Below, piece after piece: positions 26,731 to 34,761 of a stretch of 64,000 bases of DNA. The DNA comes from a virus. Where the stretch lies: positions 1 to 64,000 of the IMG/VR virus record IMGVR_UViG_3300042305_001986; one strand, given 5' to 3'. The notes under the pieces were generated by a model that saw nothing but the letters and a program-made list of their open reading frames with translations, had not been told where the DNA came from and made no database searches. The stretch's first letter is position 1. Each line of letters opens with the position of its first letter. The translations under genes were made by a program, and so were the position numbers.

Positions 26731-27431
26731 CATTAGATAAACCACTTGACAAGATCCTGTTTTTTGATATTGAAACAGTATCTGAATTTGAAACTTTGGC
26801 CGAGTTAAAGAAACAAAAACCAAAGTTACATAAAGTTTTTTTGGATTATATTGATTTCTTCAAACGAAGGTACCCTGAAGATGGCGATATTTCACCCGAA
26901 GAAACCTACTTCAAACGTGCAGCCCTTGTTCCTGAATTTTCAAGAGTTGTTGCGGCCTCTTTTTGTTTTTACGATACTAAAAAAGAACTTCACAGAACAA
27001 CCTTTACTAACCACAACGAGGTTGAACTGTTGACTGAAATTAGAAATCTTTTTAATCGTATTGAAAGATTGGATTTTTACATGTGTGGTCATAATATCAA
27101 ACTTTTTGATATCCCAACACTTGGTAAAAGATTCGTAATAAACGATATGAAACCACCAAAAATATTTCCAATTTACAATACGAAGCCGTGGGAAGTAAAA
27201 GCAATAGATACTAAAGATTTGTGGAATTATAACAATCCTTATTCGATTGGTTCTTTGGATCTTTTGTGTGTAAGTATGGGAATTGAATCTCCTAAAGACA
27301 GTGAAGTAACGGGTGAAAACCTTAATGAATATTATTACAAAACCAAAAATCTTGAAACGATTGGAGAATATTGTGAAAAAGATACAGTGGCACTTGCTCA
27401 CATAATTAAAAAAATATTCGATTTAAAATGA
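26727..27431 (+). CDS. 3'-5' exonuclease of the PolB-exo2 type
   Basis: RNase H-fold exonuclease: ILFFDIETVSEF (exo I, DxE), YMCGHNIKLFDIPTLGKR (exo II, with H-N-x-x-x-F-D) and EYCEKDTVALAHII (exo III, Y-x-x-x-D). The short spacing and the SLDLLCVSMGI stretch match the predicted exonucleases related to the B-family polymerase proofreading domain (PF10108). At 234 residues it is a complete single domain. Likely acts in replication or repair. Four-base overlaps with both neighbours. Confidence 0.85.
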   Translation: MTLDKPLDKILFFDIETVSEFETLAELKKQKPKLHKVFLDYIDFFKRRYPEDGDISPEETYFKRAALVPEFSRVVAASFCFYDTKKELHRTTFTNHNEVELLTEIRNLFNRIERLDFYMCGHNIKLFDIPTLGKRFVINDMKPPKIFPIYNTKPWEVKAIDTKDLWNYNNPYSIGSLDLLCVSMGIESPKDSEVTGENLNEYYYKTKNLETIGEYCEKDTVALAHIIKKIFDLK

Positions 27432-27997
27432 TTAAAGAAATTAAAAATTTTACAAACACAATGTCGGCACTCAAAGAGTTGATGGAAATGTCTGCCGATC
27501 AGTCAAAAATGCAAGAAACTATGTCCTTGTTGGAACAACAGATAAAGGATTACAAACCTAAAATCGCTTTGTCTTTTGTAAATAAATCAGAAAACCCTGA
27601 CCCTTTTTACAATTATGGAAGTGATTCAGGTTTTGATCTACTATCAAATGTTGAAGTAACCATATCTGCCAAATCGTGGTCTATTGTTCCAACAGGACTA
27701 TATTTTGATATTCCTTATGGATATGAAATTCAAGTAAGGTCCAAAAGTGGTCTTGCCCTTAATAAAGGTATTTCCGTCTTAAATTCTCCAGGAACCGTCG
27801 ATTCTGGTTACAATGGTGAAATAAAGGTTATATTAATGAATAACAGTACAATGGACATTACAATACACAAAGGAATGAAAGTTGCTCAAGCAGTAATGGC
27901 ACCTGTATTGAATGGTGATTCAGTTAATCTAACTAAGATTAACGAAATAAACGACAAAGATAGAAATGCTAATGGATTCGGGTCAACAGGAGTATAA
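27428..27997 (+). CDS. dut: dUTPase (deoxyuridine triphosphatase)
   Basis: Trimeric dUTPase motifs appear in order: SDSGFDLLS (I), RSKSGLAL (II), LNSPGTVDSGYNGEIKV (III), KVAQAVMAPV (IV) and DRNANGFGSTGV (V). It hydrolyses dUTP to dUMP and keeps uracil out of phage DNA. The catalytic Asp in motif III and the C-terminal flexible arm are present. An extra N-terminal ~45 residues (MSALKELMEMSADQ) look helical and are not part of the usual enzyme. Overlaps PhoH at its 3' end. Confidence 0.95.
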   Translation: MIKEIKNFTNTMSALKELMEMSADQSKMQETMSLLEQQIKDYKPKIALSFVNKSENPDPFYNYGSDSGFDLLSNVEVTISAKSWSIVPTGLYFDIPYGYEIQVRSKSGLALNKGISVLNSPGTVDSGYNGEIKVILMNNSTMDITIHKGMKVAQAVMAPVLNGDSVNLTKINEINDKDRNANGFGSTGV

Positions 27998-28724
27998 AAA
28001 AACAAGAACACAAAGAAAAAAAGAAGATACTAAACCAAGAGAGGTTTATGTAAACAAGAAAGAATTAATAAATTCTATAGTCACTAAAAGACCGAGAAAA
28101 AAGTTTTTGACTGATTCACAAAAAGATTATTATGATATTCTTTGTAACAATCAGATCACGATTTGTTCAGGTCCGGCTGGAGTTGGGAAATCTTTTGTTG
28201 CTATGAGAGCGGCTATTGATTTACTTTGTGACCCTGAAAATGGTTATGAGAAAATTATAATAGTAAGACCAGCTGTTGAAGCGGAAGAAAAATTGGGATC
28301 ACTACCTGGTAATGTAGAGGAAAAACTCGATCCATACATCTTTCCGAGTTATTACTTAATGAATAAGATCATTGGTAAAGAAGCTAGAGAAAAATTGAAA
28401 GAAGTAGAGGTAATTGAGGTCTTTGCCTTGGCGTACATGAGGGGTATGAATATTGACAACTCAATTTTGATTTTTGAGGAGGGTCAAAACGCAACACCAA
28501 AACAAATGAAACTTCTTTTAACTCGTATTGGATTTAATAGTAAGTTCTTCATTTCAGGGGATTTGGAACAAACAGATAGATATAAAGATAAAACTCATTC
28601 AGGTTTATACGACGCATTGGTAAAATTTAAGGACGTGGAAGACATAGGAGTGTTTAGTTTTGACAATAAAGATATTATTCGTAATCCTCTCATCAATAAA
28701 ATTTTGGACAAGTACGAACAATGA
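27966..28724 (+). CDS. phoH: PhoH-like ATPase
   Basis: Walker A is GPAGVGKS (residues 69-76), followed by IIIVRPAVEAEEKLGSLPG, the family signature, and SKFFISGDLEQTD. Walker B appears as ILIFEEGQNATP rather than the usual DEAQN: the first acidic residue is Glu and Ala is Gly. PhoH proteins are frequent in marine phages; their exact role (RNA or phosphate-starvation linked) is unsettled. The first ~45 residues are basic. The start overlaps the dUTPase stop by 32 bases; a second ATG lies two codons later. Confidence 0.92.
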   Translation: MLMDSGQQEYKKTRTQRKKEDTKPREVYVNKKELINSIVTKRPRKKFLTDSQKDYYDILCNNQITICSGPAGVGKSFVAMRAAIDLLCDPENGYEKIIIVRPAVEAEEKLGSLPGNVEEKLDPYIFPSYYLMNKIIGKEAREKLKEVEVIEVFALAYMRGMNIDNSILIFEEGQNATPKQMKLLLTRIGFNSKFFISGDLEQTDRYKDKTHSGLYDALVKFKDVEDIGVFSFDNKDIIRNPLINKILDKYEQ

Positions 28725-29329
28725 GAATTGCTTTTGAGGTGAATGGTGTTCTTCGGGACACCATTAAAAAATTGGAGTCCACATATGAGAAATATTTGAT
28801 TGATGAATTGGAAGTTGGTGAGGAAGAAGAACAATTTCAATATGAAATAGTAAGACCTATTGATACGGAAATCATTAAAGATCATTTCAGGTTTCAATCC
28901 GATGATGAACTCTATGAATTCATCTATATCGAAAATCCTATGACCATCTTCGGTCATGCACCCTCAACTGAAATGAATACATTTCAAGTTCTGAATCAAA
29001 TATATAAAGACCTAAGAGATGACAATCAAATAATTATTGTTTCAGATGAAATTGGAAGATCAAAGCCTTCCACTTTATTTTTCCTTTCAAAATTTGGATG
29101 TGAAATAGAGGAGATATTATTTTATAATGATAAAACTATCGATCGTATTTTGAAGGATGTTGATGTGTTGGTAACTTGTAATACTTCACTAATAAAGGAC
29201 TATAAAAACTGGATTCCGAATGTAGTTTTATTTAGTAACGAACAAAACTCATCTTATGATTACGATAAAAGGATTTACTCTTTAGAGGAATTTATAAATT
29301 TTTATAAAAATAATATAATTAATGTTTAA
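28721..29329 (+). CDS. HAD-like protein with degenerate catalytic motif (202 aa)
   Basis: Opens MRIAFEVNGVLRDT, which corresponds to HAD motif I (usually FDIDGVLRDT), but both catalytic Asp positions are replaced (Glu and Asn). IIIVSDEIGRSKPSTLFFL matches motif II with the following Lys region, and DVLVTCNTSLI sits where motif III would be. An insertion of ~60 acidic residues (EVGEEEEQFQYE) follows motif I. It is therefore probably a non-catalytic HAD relative, perhaps binding or structural. Overlaps PhoH by four bases. Confidence 0.6.
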   Translation: MRIAFEVNGVLRDTIKKLESTYEKYLIDELEVGEEEEQFQYEIVRPIDTEIIKDHFRFQSDDELYEFIYIENPMTIFGHAPSTEMNTFQVLNQIYKDLRDDNQIIIVSDEIGRSKPSTLFFLSKFGCEIEEILFYNDKTIDRILKDVDVLVTCNTSLIKDYKNWIPNVVLFSNEQNSSYDYDKRIYSLEEFINFYKNNIINV

Positions 29330-29630
29330 AATTTTTGGAGATGAATGGTATTTAGATTTAAATCATCTGGATGCTAAACTTCGTATTGACACAAAACCAA
29401 CACAAGTCATTACAGAAGAAGACGGAGTTGATGTTGATGAAAAAATTTCAATAAATGTTGTAAGTTATGAAGTTTACAAATTTTTGATTGAAGTTTTGTT
29501 AACAGAAAAAGAAGATATTGATGAAAATATGGGAATGAGAGGAAGTGATGTCCCCCTAGATTTTAAATTAGCATTTAATACCTTAGTTAAAGATAATATA
29601 TTGAAAAAAACAGAAGACGATGACAGATAA
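29322..29630 (+). CDS. Protein of unknown function (102 aa)
   Basis: Small acidic protein; FGDEWYLDLNHLDAKL at the start, then a charged region ending KKTEDDDR. Overlaps both neighbours by about 10 bases, indicating coupled translation. Family not recognised. Confidence 0.6.
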   Translation: MFKIFGDEWYLDLNHLDAKLRIDTKPTQVITEEDGVDVDEKISINVVSYEVYKFLIEVLLTEKEDIDENMGMRGSDVPLDFKLAFNTLVKDNILKKTEDDDR

Positions 29631-30684
29631 TATAGTAAAAATAGAAAAAACTATTTTATCACTTAAGAATGGAACCAATAAGTTTTATTTTTTTGTGCAA
29701 GATACAAAAGGAAACCCCAAAGCATCAATAAAATACATTTATGATTTGGCAAATGCTTTGAAACAAAATGGAAAAAACGCAATCATTTTGTTTGAAGAAA
29801 AAGGATATACCTCACACAAAACATGGTTGGGTGAAGGATATGAGGATCTCGAAGAGAATTATGTAAATGGTCAGAATTTACAGGTTGGAGTTGAAGATTT
29901 TTTGATCATTCCAGAACTCCTTGGATATATCATCGAACAGGTTCAAAACCTACCTTGTGGAAAAATTATTTTAACACAAGCATATGATCATGTATTTGAA
30001 ACACTTAAACCAGGTCAAAGTTGGAATGGATTTGGTGTTTATAAATGCGTAACAACATCTGAAATTTTAGCCGAAAAGGTTAGAGATATTTTCAGGAGCG
30101 TTTCCGTTGATGTTTTACCTATCCCTCTTTCAAAATACGCAACCGAAAAGGATAAACCAGCAAAACCAATTATTGCAATTCATTCAAGAGAACAGAGGGA
30201 TTCATTGAATTTGATTAAAATTTTCTATCAGAAATATCCTCAATATCGTTGGTTTACATTCCGTGATATGAGATCCATGAACCAAGATGAATTTTATGAA
30301 CCTCTTAAAGACGCATGTGTTTCGGTTTGGATAGATGAGAAATCATCTTTCGGAACATTCCCATTGGAATCCATGGCGGCGGGAACACCTGTGATTGGAA
30401 GAATTCCATACATCGAACCTGAATGGATTAATGAAAAGAATGGTATTTGGACCACAAATAACTTTGAGTTGGTTGATATTTTGGCCGAGTATATTAAAAA
30501 TTGGTTAGAAGATAATGTATCCGAAACTTTAATTCAAGAGGGTTTGGATACCGTAAAGAAATATCAAAATAACCAAGAGTTTGTAACTCTTTCAAATCAA
30601 TTGTTTGAAGAATATGTTTCTAATCGAGTTGAATCATTGGAACAACAATTAGATAAACTTAAACCAGTAGAAGCTGAACTATGA
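29620..30684 (+). CDS. GT4-like glycosyltransferase (354 aa)
   Basis: GT-B type: N-terminal half with YIYDLANALKQNG and TWLGEGYEDL, C-terminal half with CVSVWIDEKSSFGTFPLESM followed by AAGTPVIGRIP. The latter is the donor-binding motif of GT4 enzymes (E-x-x-A-x-G-x-P-V). C-terminal ~25 residues look like a coiled coil (VESLEQQLDKLKPVEAEL). Four-base overlap with the next glycosyltransferase; the pair may act in sequence. Acceptor unknown. Confidence 0.8.
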   Translation: MTDNIVKIEKTILSLKNGTNKFYFFVQDTKGNPKASIKYIYDLANALKQNGKNAIILFEEKGYTSHKTWLGEGYEDLEENYVNGQNLQVGVEDFLIIPELLGYIIEQVQNLPCGKIILTQAYDHVFETLKPGQSWNGFGVYKCVTTSEILAEKVRDIFRSVSVDVLPIPLSKYATEKDKPAKPIIAIHSREQRDSLNLIKIFYQKYPQYRWFTFRDMRSMNQDEFYEPLKDACVSVWIDEKSSFGTFPLESMAAGTPVIGRIPYIEPEWINEKNGIWTTNNFELVDILAEYIKNWLEDNVSETLIQEGLDTVKKYQNNQEFVTLSNQLFEEYVSNRVESLEQQLDKLKPVEAEL

Positions 30685-31520
30685 TCACATCAAATACAAC
30701 AATAATTTTACCAATTAAATCATCAAAGTCTTTGGATTTTTCGGATTTTTTTTCTAAACTAATCGAATCAATTCAAAAACAAAAAGTATTACCAACAGAA
30801 TTAATCATTGTACCTACCGCCGAAGAATCACTTCAGCTATTCTTGACAGATTATGATTTTGGTGATTTACAAAATATAGTTAAAATTGATACTTACGAAG
30901 GAGAACCTTCGTTTCAATCCCAAGTAAACTATGGTGTATCAAAAGCAACCAACGAGTGGGTTTCTTTTTGTGAATTTGATGATGAATACTCAGCTATTTG
31001 GTTCAAAAATGTAGAAATCTATAAACAAGCGTATCCCGACTCTCAGGCGTTTTTACCTGTAGTTGTTGATGTTGATGATAAAAACCAATTTGCAGGTTTC
31101 ACCAACGAAGCAACCTTTGCTGCAAACTTCAACTTGGATTATGGTATAGTTACAAACGAGTTACTTGCTCGTTTTCAGAATTTCCAAAGTAGTGGAATGG
31201 TTATCAAGAAAGAAACATTCTTAGACTATGGAGGTTTTAAAGAGTCAATGAAGTTAACATTTGTGTATGAATTCTTAATGAGAATGACATATAATTCCGC
31301 AATTATAAGAACCATCCCTAAGATTGGTTACAAACATACGAATATGAGGTTAGGATCCATTTTTTGGAATTATAAGTTCGGTGAAAGTCCTTTAAGTCCT
31401 GATGAGGCTAAGTTTTGGTTAGAAGTAGCTAAAAAAGAATATTTCTTTATTCAGGATAGGGAAATAAAATACGAACCTGAATTAGTGGATGAATCCAACA
31501 TCAGCAGTAACGGAAACTGA
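30681..31520 (+). CDS. GT2-like glycosyltransferase (279 aa)
   Basis: Begins ITSNTTIILPIKSS and shows ELIIVPT, then VNYGVSKATNEWVSFCEFDDEYS, in which the FDDE stands in the DxD position of GT-A enzymes, and MVIKKETFLDYGGF, an acceptor-loop-like stretch (usually 'R-x-x-F-x-x-x-G-G-F'). Length suits a GT2 catalytic domain. The stop overlaps the sigma factor gene by 32 bases. Substrate unknown. Confidence 0.75.
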   Translation: MITSNTTIILPIKSSKSLDFSDFFSKLIESIQKQKVLPTELIIVPTAEESLQLFLTDYDFGDLQNIVKIDTYEGEPSFQSQVNYGVSKATNEWVSFCEFDDEYSAIWFKNVEIYKQAYPDSQAFLPVVVDVDDKNQFAGFTNEATFAANFNLDYGIVTNELLARFQNFQSSGMVIKKETFLDYGGFKESMKLTFVYEFLMRMTYNSAIIRTIPKIGYKHTNMRLGSIFWNYKFGESPLSPDEAKFWLEVAKKEYFFIQDREIKYEPELVDESNISSNGN

Positions 31521-32232
31521 AAAAGTTAAGAAGGGACGTAAACCCAAAGAAAAAAATTATTTCGCCGAGAGGGAGGAACATGCAGTTCGTATGTTCCTTC
31601 AGGCCGAAACGTGGGGTGAAAAAAACAAAATCTATGATGAGTTTCTCCACGCACCATTGGATAAGATGATTTCATCAATCATAAGAAGATACAAGTTATA
31701 TAGAAAAGATATGGATTTTAATGATATTCATAGTGATACACATTCTTTTTTATTAACCAAAGTAGATAAATTTCAACCTGAAAAAAACAAAAAAGCATAT
31801 TCATATTTCGGAACTATATGTAAAAACTATTTGATGGGTCAGATTATAAAAGACCAAAAAGATCAGAATAGAAGAATTTCATATGAGGATATTTCAAGTA
31901 ATTTAGAAAATAGACCAGACTTGGTGTATTATTTGGAATATGAGAACGTGGAAACGACTGAACTTATTGATATGTATGTTGAAAAACTTGAGGATTTTAT
32001 CGAAAAGTCAGATTTGAATACAAACGAAATAAAGTTGGGATATGCTCTTGTTGAATTATTAAAAAACTATGAGAGAGTTTTTTTGGGTAATGATAACAAC
32101 AAATTCAATAAAAATGTTATACTCCTTTCAATAAGAGAAATGACAAATATGTCAACCAAGGAAGTGAGGAGTTCAATCAAAAAATACCGTCATCTATACT
32201 ATGAATTTTTAAATAAATTAAATTCTGAATAA
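31489..32232 (+). CDS. gp55-like late sigma factor
   Basis: A small sigma-70-type protein. MDFNDIHSDTHSFLLTKVDKFQPEKNKKAYSYFGTICKNYLMGQII reads like sigma region 2 (the 'F-x-P-E-K-N-x-x-A-x-x-Y' core), split here by gaps. A weaker C-terminal helix block (REMTNMSTKEVRSSIKKYR) could be a region 4-like or DNA-binding helix pair. T4 gp55 (185 residues) directs host RNA polymerase to late promoters; this 247-residue protein likely does the same. The first 30 residues are Lys-rich and unstructured. Nine bases separate it from the next gene. Confidence 0.75.
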   Translation: MNPTSAVTETEKVKKGRKPKEKNYFAEREEHAVRMFLQAETWGEKNKIYDEFLHAPLDKMISSIIRRYKLYRKDMDFNDIHSDTHSFLLTKVDKFQPEKNKKAYSYFGTICKNYLMGQIIKDQKDQNRRISYEDISSNLENRPDLVYYLEYENVETTELIDMYVEKLEDFIEKSDLNTNEIKLGYALVELLKNYERVFLGNDNNKFNKNVILLSIREMTNMSTKEVRSSIKKYRHLYYEFLNKLNSE

Positions 32233-32240
32233 TTATAGAT

Positions 32241-32612
32241 ATGACAAAACCACGCAGAAAAGAAATCAAATTATCTAAAGATTCAATCTTGGGTTTGATG
32301 CAGGAAATTTACAACGAGTTGGTTGAACAAAGAAATACCGCAGTGAGACTTCAAAACAAGATGGCATCCATGATGAAGGATCCTGAAGATTTGACGGTAT
32401 TAGGTCCTATTATCAAAGAACAACAAAAAATAATAAATGATACCATTGAGAAAAAATTAAGTTTGTCAAAACTTCAATCTCAGATTTGGGAAAAATCTAA
32501 TAACCAAAGTGAAGAAAATTTCAGTTTGAGTGAAATTGATGATGATGTTCTTCAAAATTTGATCGGAAAAGACATTGACAAACTTGATGATGGTAAATAT
32601 CATCTTAAGTAA
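32241..32612 (+). CDS. Helical protein next to the sigma factor (123 aa)
   Basis: A mostly helical protein (ILGLMQEIYNELVEQR, KEQQKIINDTIEKKLSLS) with an acidic tail (EIDDDVLQNLIGKDIDKLDD). T4 late transcription uses a second small protein, gp33, of similar size. Position directly after the sigma gene makes such a role possible, but no sequence motif proves it. Ends one base before the next gene starts. Confidence 0.55.
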   Translation: MTKPRRKEIKLSKDSILGLMQEIYNELVEQRNTAVRLQNKMASMMKDPEDLTVLGPIIKEQQKIINDTIEKKLSLSKLQSQIWEKSNNQSEENFSLSEIDDDVLQNLIGKDIDKLDDGKYHLK

Positions 32613-34549
32613 TGGCTCTTGATTTAAATAGTGAATTTAGTGAGATCCAACAAAAGATCAAGAGTGGTCAGACCTACAAAAAGATATCCAAACAAATAAA
32701 GGATATTGAAAAAAAGGCTGGAGATGCTGAGACTGCGAGTAATAAATTTTTCTCAGAAACATTAAATTCAGCTAAAGATAAGGCAACACAAAAATTTAAC
32801 TCATCTCAAGTAAAAAATCAGTATGATCAATTATTAGATTTAGTAAGAAATCCTGAAACTGGTAATGAAACAATAGATATTTTACTAAAGGCAATGCTAA
32901 ACGCTTCTAGAGAAGTTAAAAATCAACTCCCTACCCTTCTCACAGATTCTACAATCAAAGCCTTAGGATGTGATCAAGAACAACAGTATGTTCCCAACGA
33001 AAAAATATACATCAAACTTGATTCGATTGATCTTTTAGATTATTTGAAGTATTCTCCCGACAATAATAAAACCAAAATATTATACGAAAAAGATCCACTT
33101 TCTGTTCAAAATAATCCATTCTCTATGAACAGAGAATTATATAATCGGACTTTAAGTAATCAAAGTTATTCTGAACAATATGGTCAGTTTTATAGAGGAA
33201 ATTCGGGACAAGATCTTTTTGATATCAAGTATGTTACTCAAGATCTAAATACCGGTAATTTTGGTGATTTTTACGAAATAACACTTCAACCAAAACTTAA
33301 TTCACCTACTACCGTTTCTGACTTTTTAGTGGATTACTATCAAAGTGTGACAATATTTGAATTTTCAGATATCTCTAAAAATATTATGAATTTACTTACG
33401 GGTAGTGTTGATATGTCTTTGGATGTAGGTCAAAAAAAGTTGGAGGATATCTCGGTTTCGTTAAAAATAATACAAAGAATTTTGGGACTTTGTTTTGATA
33501 ATACTCAAGAAATTGAGGTGGGTGGAACATCAAAAGTGTCTGTCTTAGAAGAAATTGATGACTCATTTTTTGAGTTATCTGAATTTGAACTACGAGATGT
33601 TGAAAATGAGGTAAATAATGTTATAAATCGAGTTTCAGAATTTGAGGGATGTGATAGTATCAAATTACCTGTAGACTACAATCAAATTATTAATAATGTC
33701 TCTAAAATATGGGAAAATCCGTCAAACAAAACGGACGATCAACTACAAGAGGAGCTTGTAGAATACATAAAGGAAACTTCACAAAATCCTGAATGGTCAC
33801 CAACTCTTCCAACAATTGATTTCAATACGGTTTTAAATTTAGAAGTATTAAAGCAACTTCCTAAAACAATAGTTATGTCTTTGATCAGTCCAAAAATCTT
33901 ATTACCGATCTTCATAATGTTTAAAGCTTTAAAACAAAACTTCGTTGATTTGGTTGAAGATTTCCAAAGTTTCTTGAAACATATGAGGAATATTATGGTA
34001 ACTCTGATTGCTGAAATTCAAGCCAAGTTCAAGGAAGTTTTGGTTGACATCATAAAAAAACAGATCTACAAGATCATAGTATCTTTAAACAAAGATATTA
34101 GTGAAAAAACAAAAAGTACTTATATACTGATAGTTACAAAATTACTTTCAATAGCATTTGTTTTGGTAAATTTAATTCGTGACTATAAAAGATGTCGAAG
34201 TATAGTGGATGAATTATTAACTTTATTGAGGTTATTGGGTCCCAAGTTAAAAATACCACTTCCCGCATTGGCATTTTCTTCCTTATTGGAAGGTTTTTCT
34301 ACAGTAAGAGCATTCAACAATCACGTTGAAACTTTAGATAAACTGGGTTTTCCCACTGGTGATTTACCTGACGGATCTCCCAATTTGGGATTAATTTCCA
34401 ATTTCTCTTTGATTTCGGCATATAAAAAGGAGTTAGATGAAAATTCTAAACTTCAGATTTCAACAGTGGATCTCGGAAGTCAACAACCCTTAATTCCTTT
34501 GGCAGGACCATTTTTGGGACCTGGCGTAATGTATGGTAAATTAACATGA
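32612..34549 (+). CDS. Large structural-type protein with hydrophobic helices (645 aa)
   Basis: Begins with a helical, Lys-rich segment (IQQKIKSGQTYKKISKQIK). Around residues 405-435 and 500-520 lie hydrophobic stretches (IVMSLISPKILLPIFIMF; YILIVTKLLSIAFVLVNLI), and between them a long helical block. The C-terminal part is Pro/Gly-rich and ends LAGPFLGPGVMYGKLT. Neighbours point to a baseplate or tail role. Membrane-like helices are unusual for a virion protein and could serve in membrane contact or as a tail-hub core. No family recognised. Confidence 0.6.
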   Translation: MALDLNSEFSEIQQKIKSGQTYKKISKQIKDIEKKAGDAETASNKFFSETLNSAKDKATQKFNSSQVKNQYDQLLDLVRNPETGNETIDILLKAMLNASREVKNQLPTLLTDSTIKALGCDQEQQYVPNEKIYIKLDSIDLLDYLKYSPDNNKTKILYEKDPLSVQNNPFSMNRELYNRTLSNQSYSEQYGQFYRGNSGQDLFDIKYVTQDLNTGNFGDFYEITLQPKLNSPTTVSDFLVDYYQSVTIFEFSDISKNIMNLLTGSVDMSLDVGQKKLEDISVSLKIIQRILGLCFDNTQEIEVGGTSKVSVLEEIDDSFFELSEFELRDVENEVNNVINRVSEFEGCDSIKLPVDYNQIINNVSKIWENPSNKTDDQLQEELVEYIKETSQNPEWSPTLPTIDFNTVLNLEVLKQLPKTIVMSLISPKILLPIFIMFKALKQNFVDLVEDFQSFLKHMRNIMVTLIAEIQAKFKEVLVDIIKKQIYKIIVSLNKDISEKTKSTYILIVTKLLSIAFVLVNLIRDYKRCRSIVDELLTLLRLLGPKLKIPLPALAFSSLLEGFSTVRAFNNHVETLDKLGFPTGDLPDGSPNLGLISNFSLISAYKKELDENSKLQISTVDLGSQQPLIPLAGPFLGPGVMYGKLT

Positions 34550-34758
34550 TTACAGAAAATGAACAAAAATTTATCAAACAGGTAATTTCTGATTTTGATA
34601 ATACACCAAACAAAAAAATCACAGAGGTTTTGGATATCCTCCGTAGAGATTTTGACGACTCAAAAAAAATCATCGAAAGAGTTTCAGAGCATATGAAAAT
34701 AACTGAAACTGTTTATAATGAACTTTTGGTAAAATATAAAAATAGAACAAATTCATAA
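34546..34758 (+). CDS. Small helical protein (70 aa)
   Basis: Contains KKITEVLDILRRDFDDSKKIIERVSEHMK, a helical stretch. Overlaps the preceding gene by four bases and is three bases from the gp5-like gene. Probably a small tail or chaperone-like protein; not recognised. Confidence 0.5.
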   Translation: MITENEQKFIKQVISDFDNTPNKKITEVLDILRRDFDDSKKIIERVSEHMKITETVYNELLVKYKNRTNS

Positions 34759-34761
34759 CGA

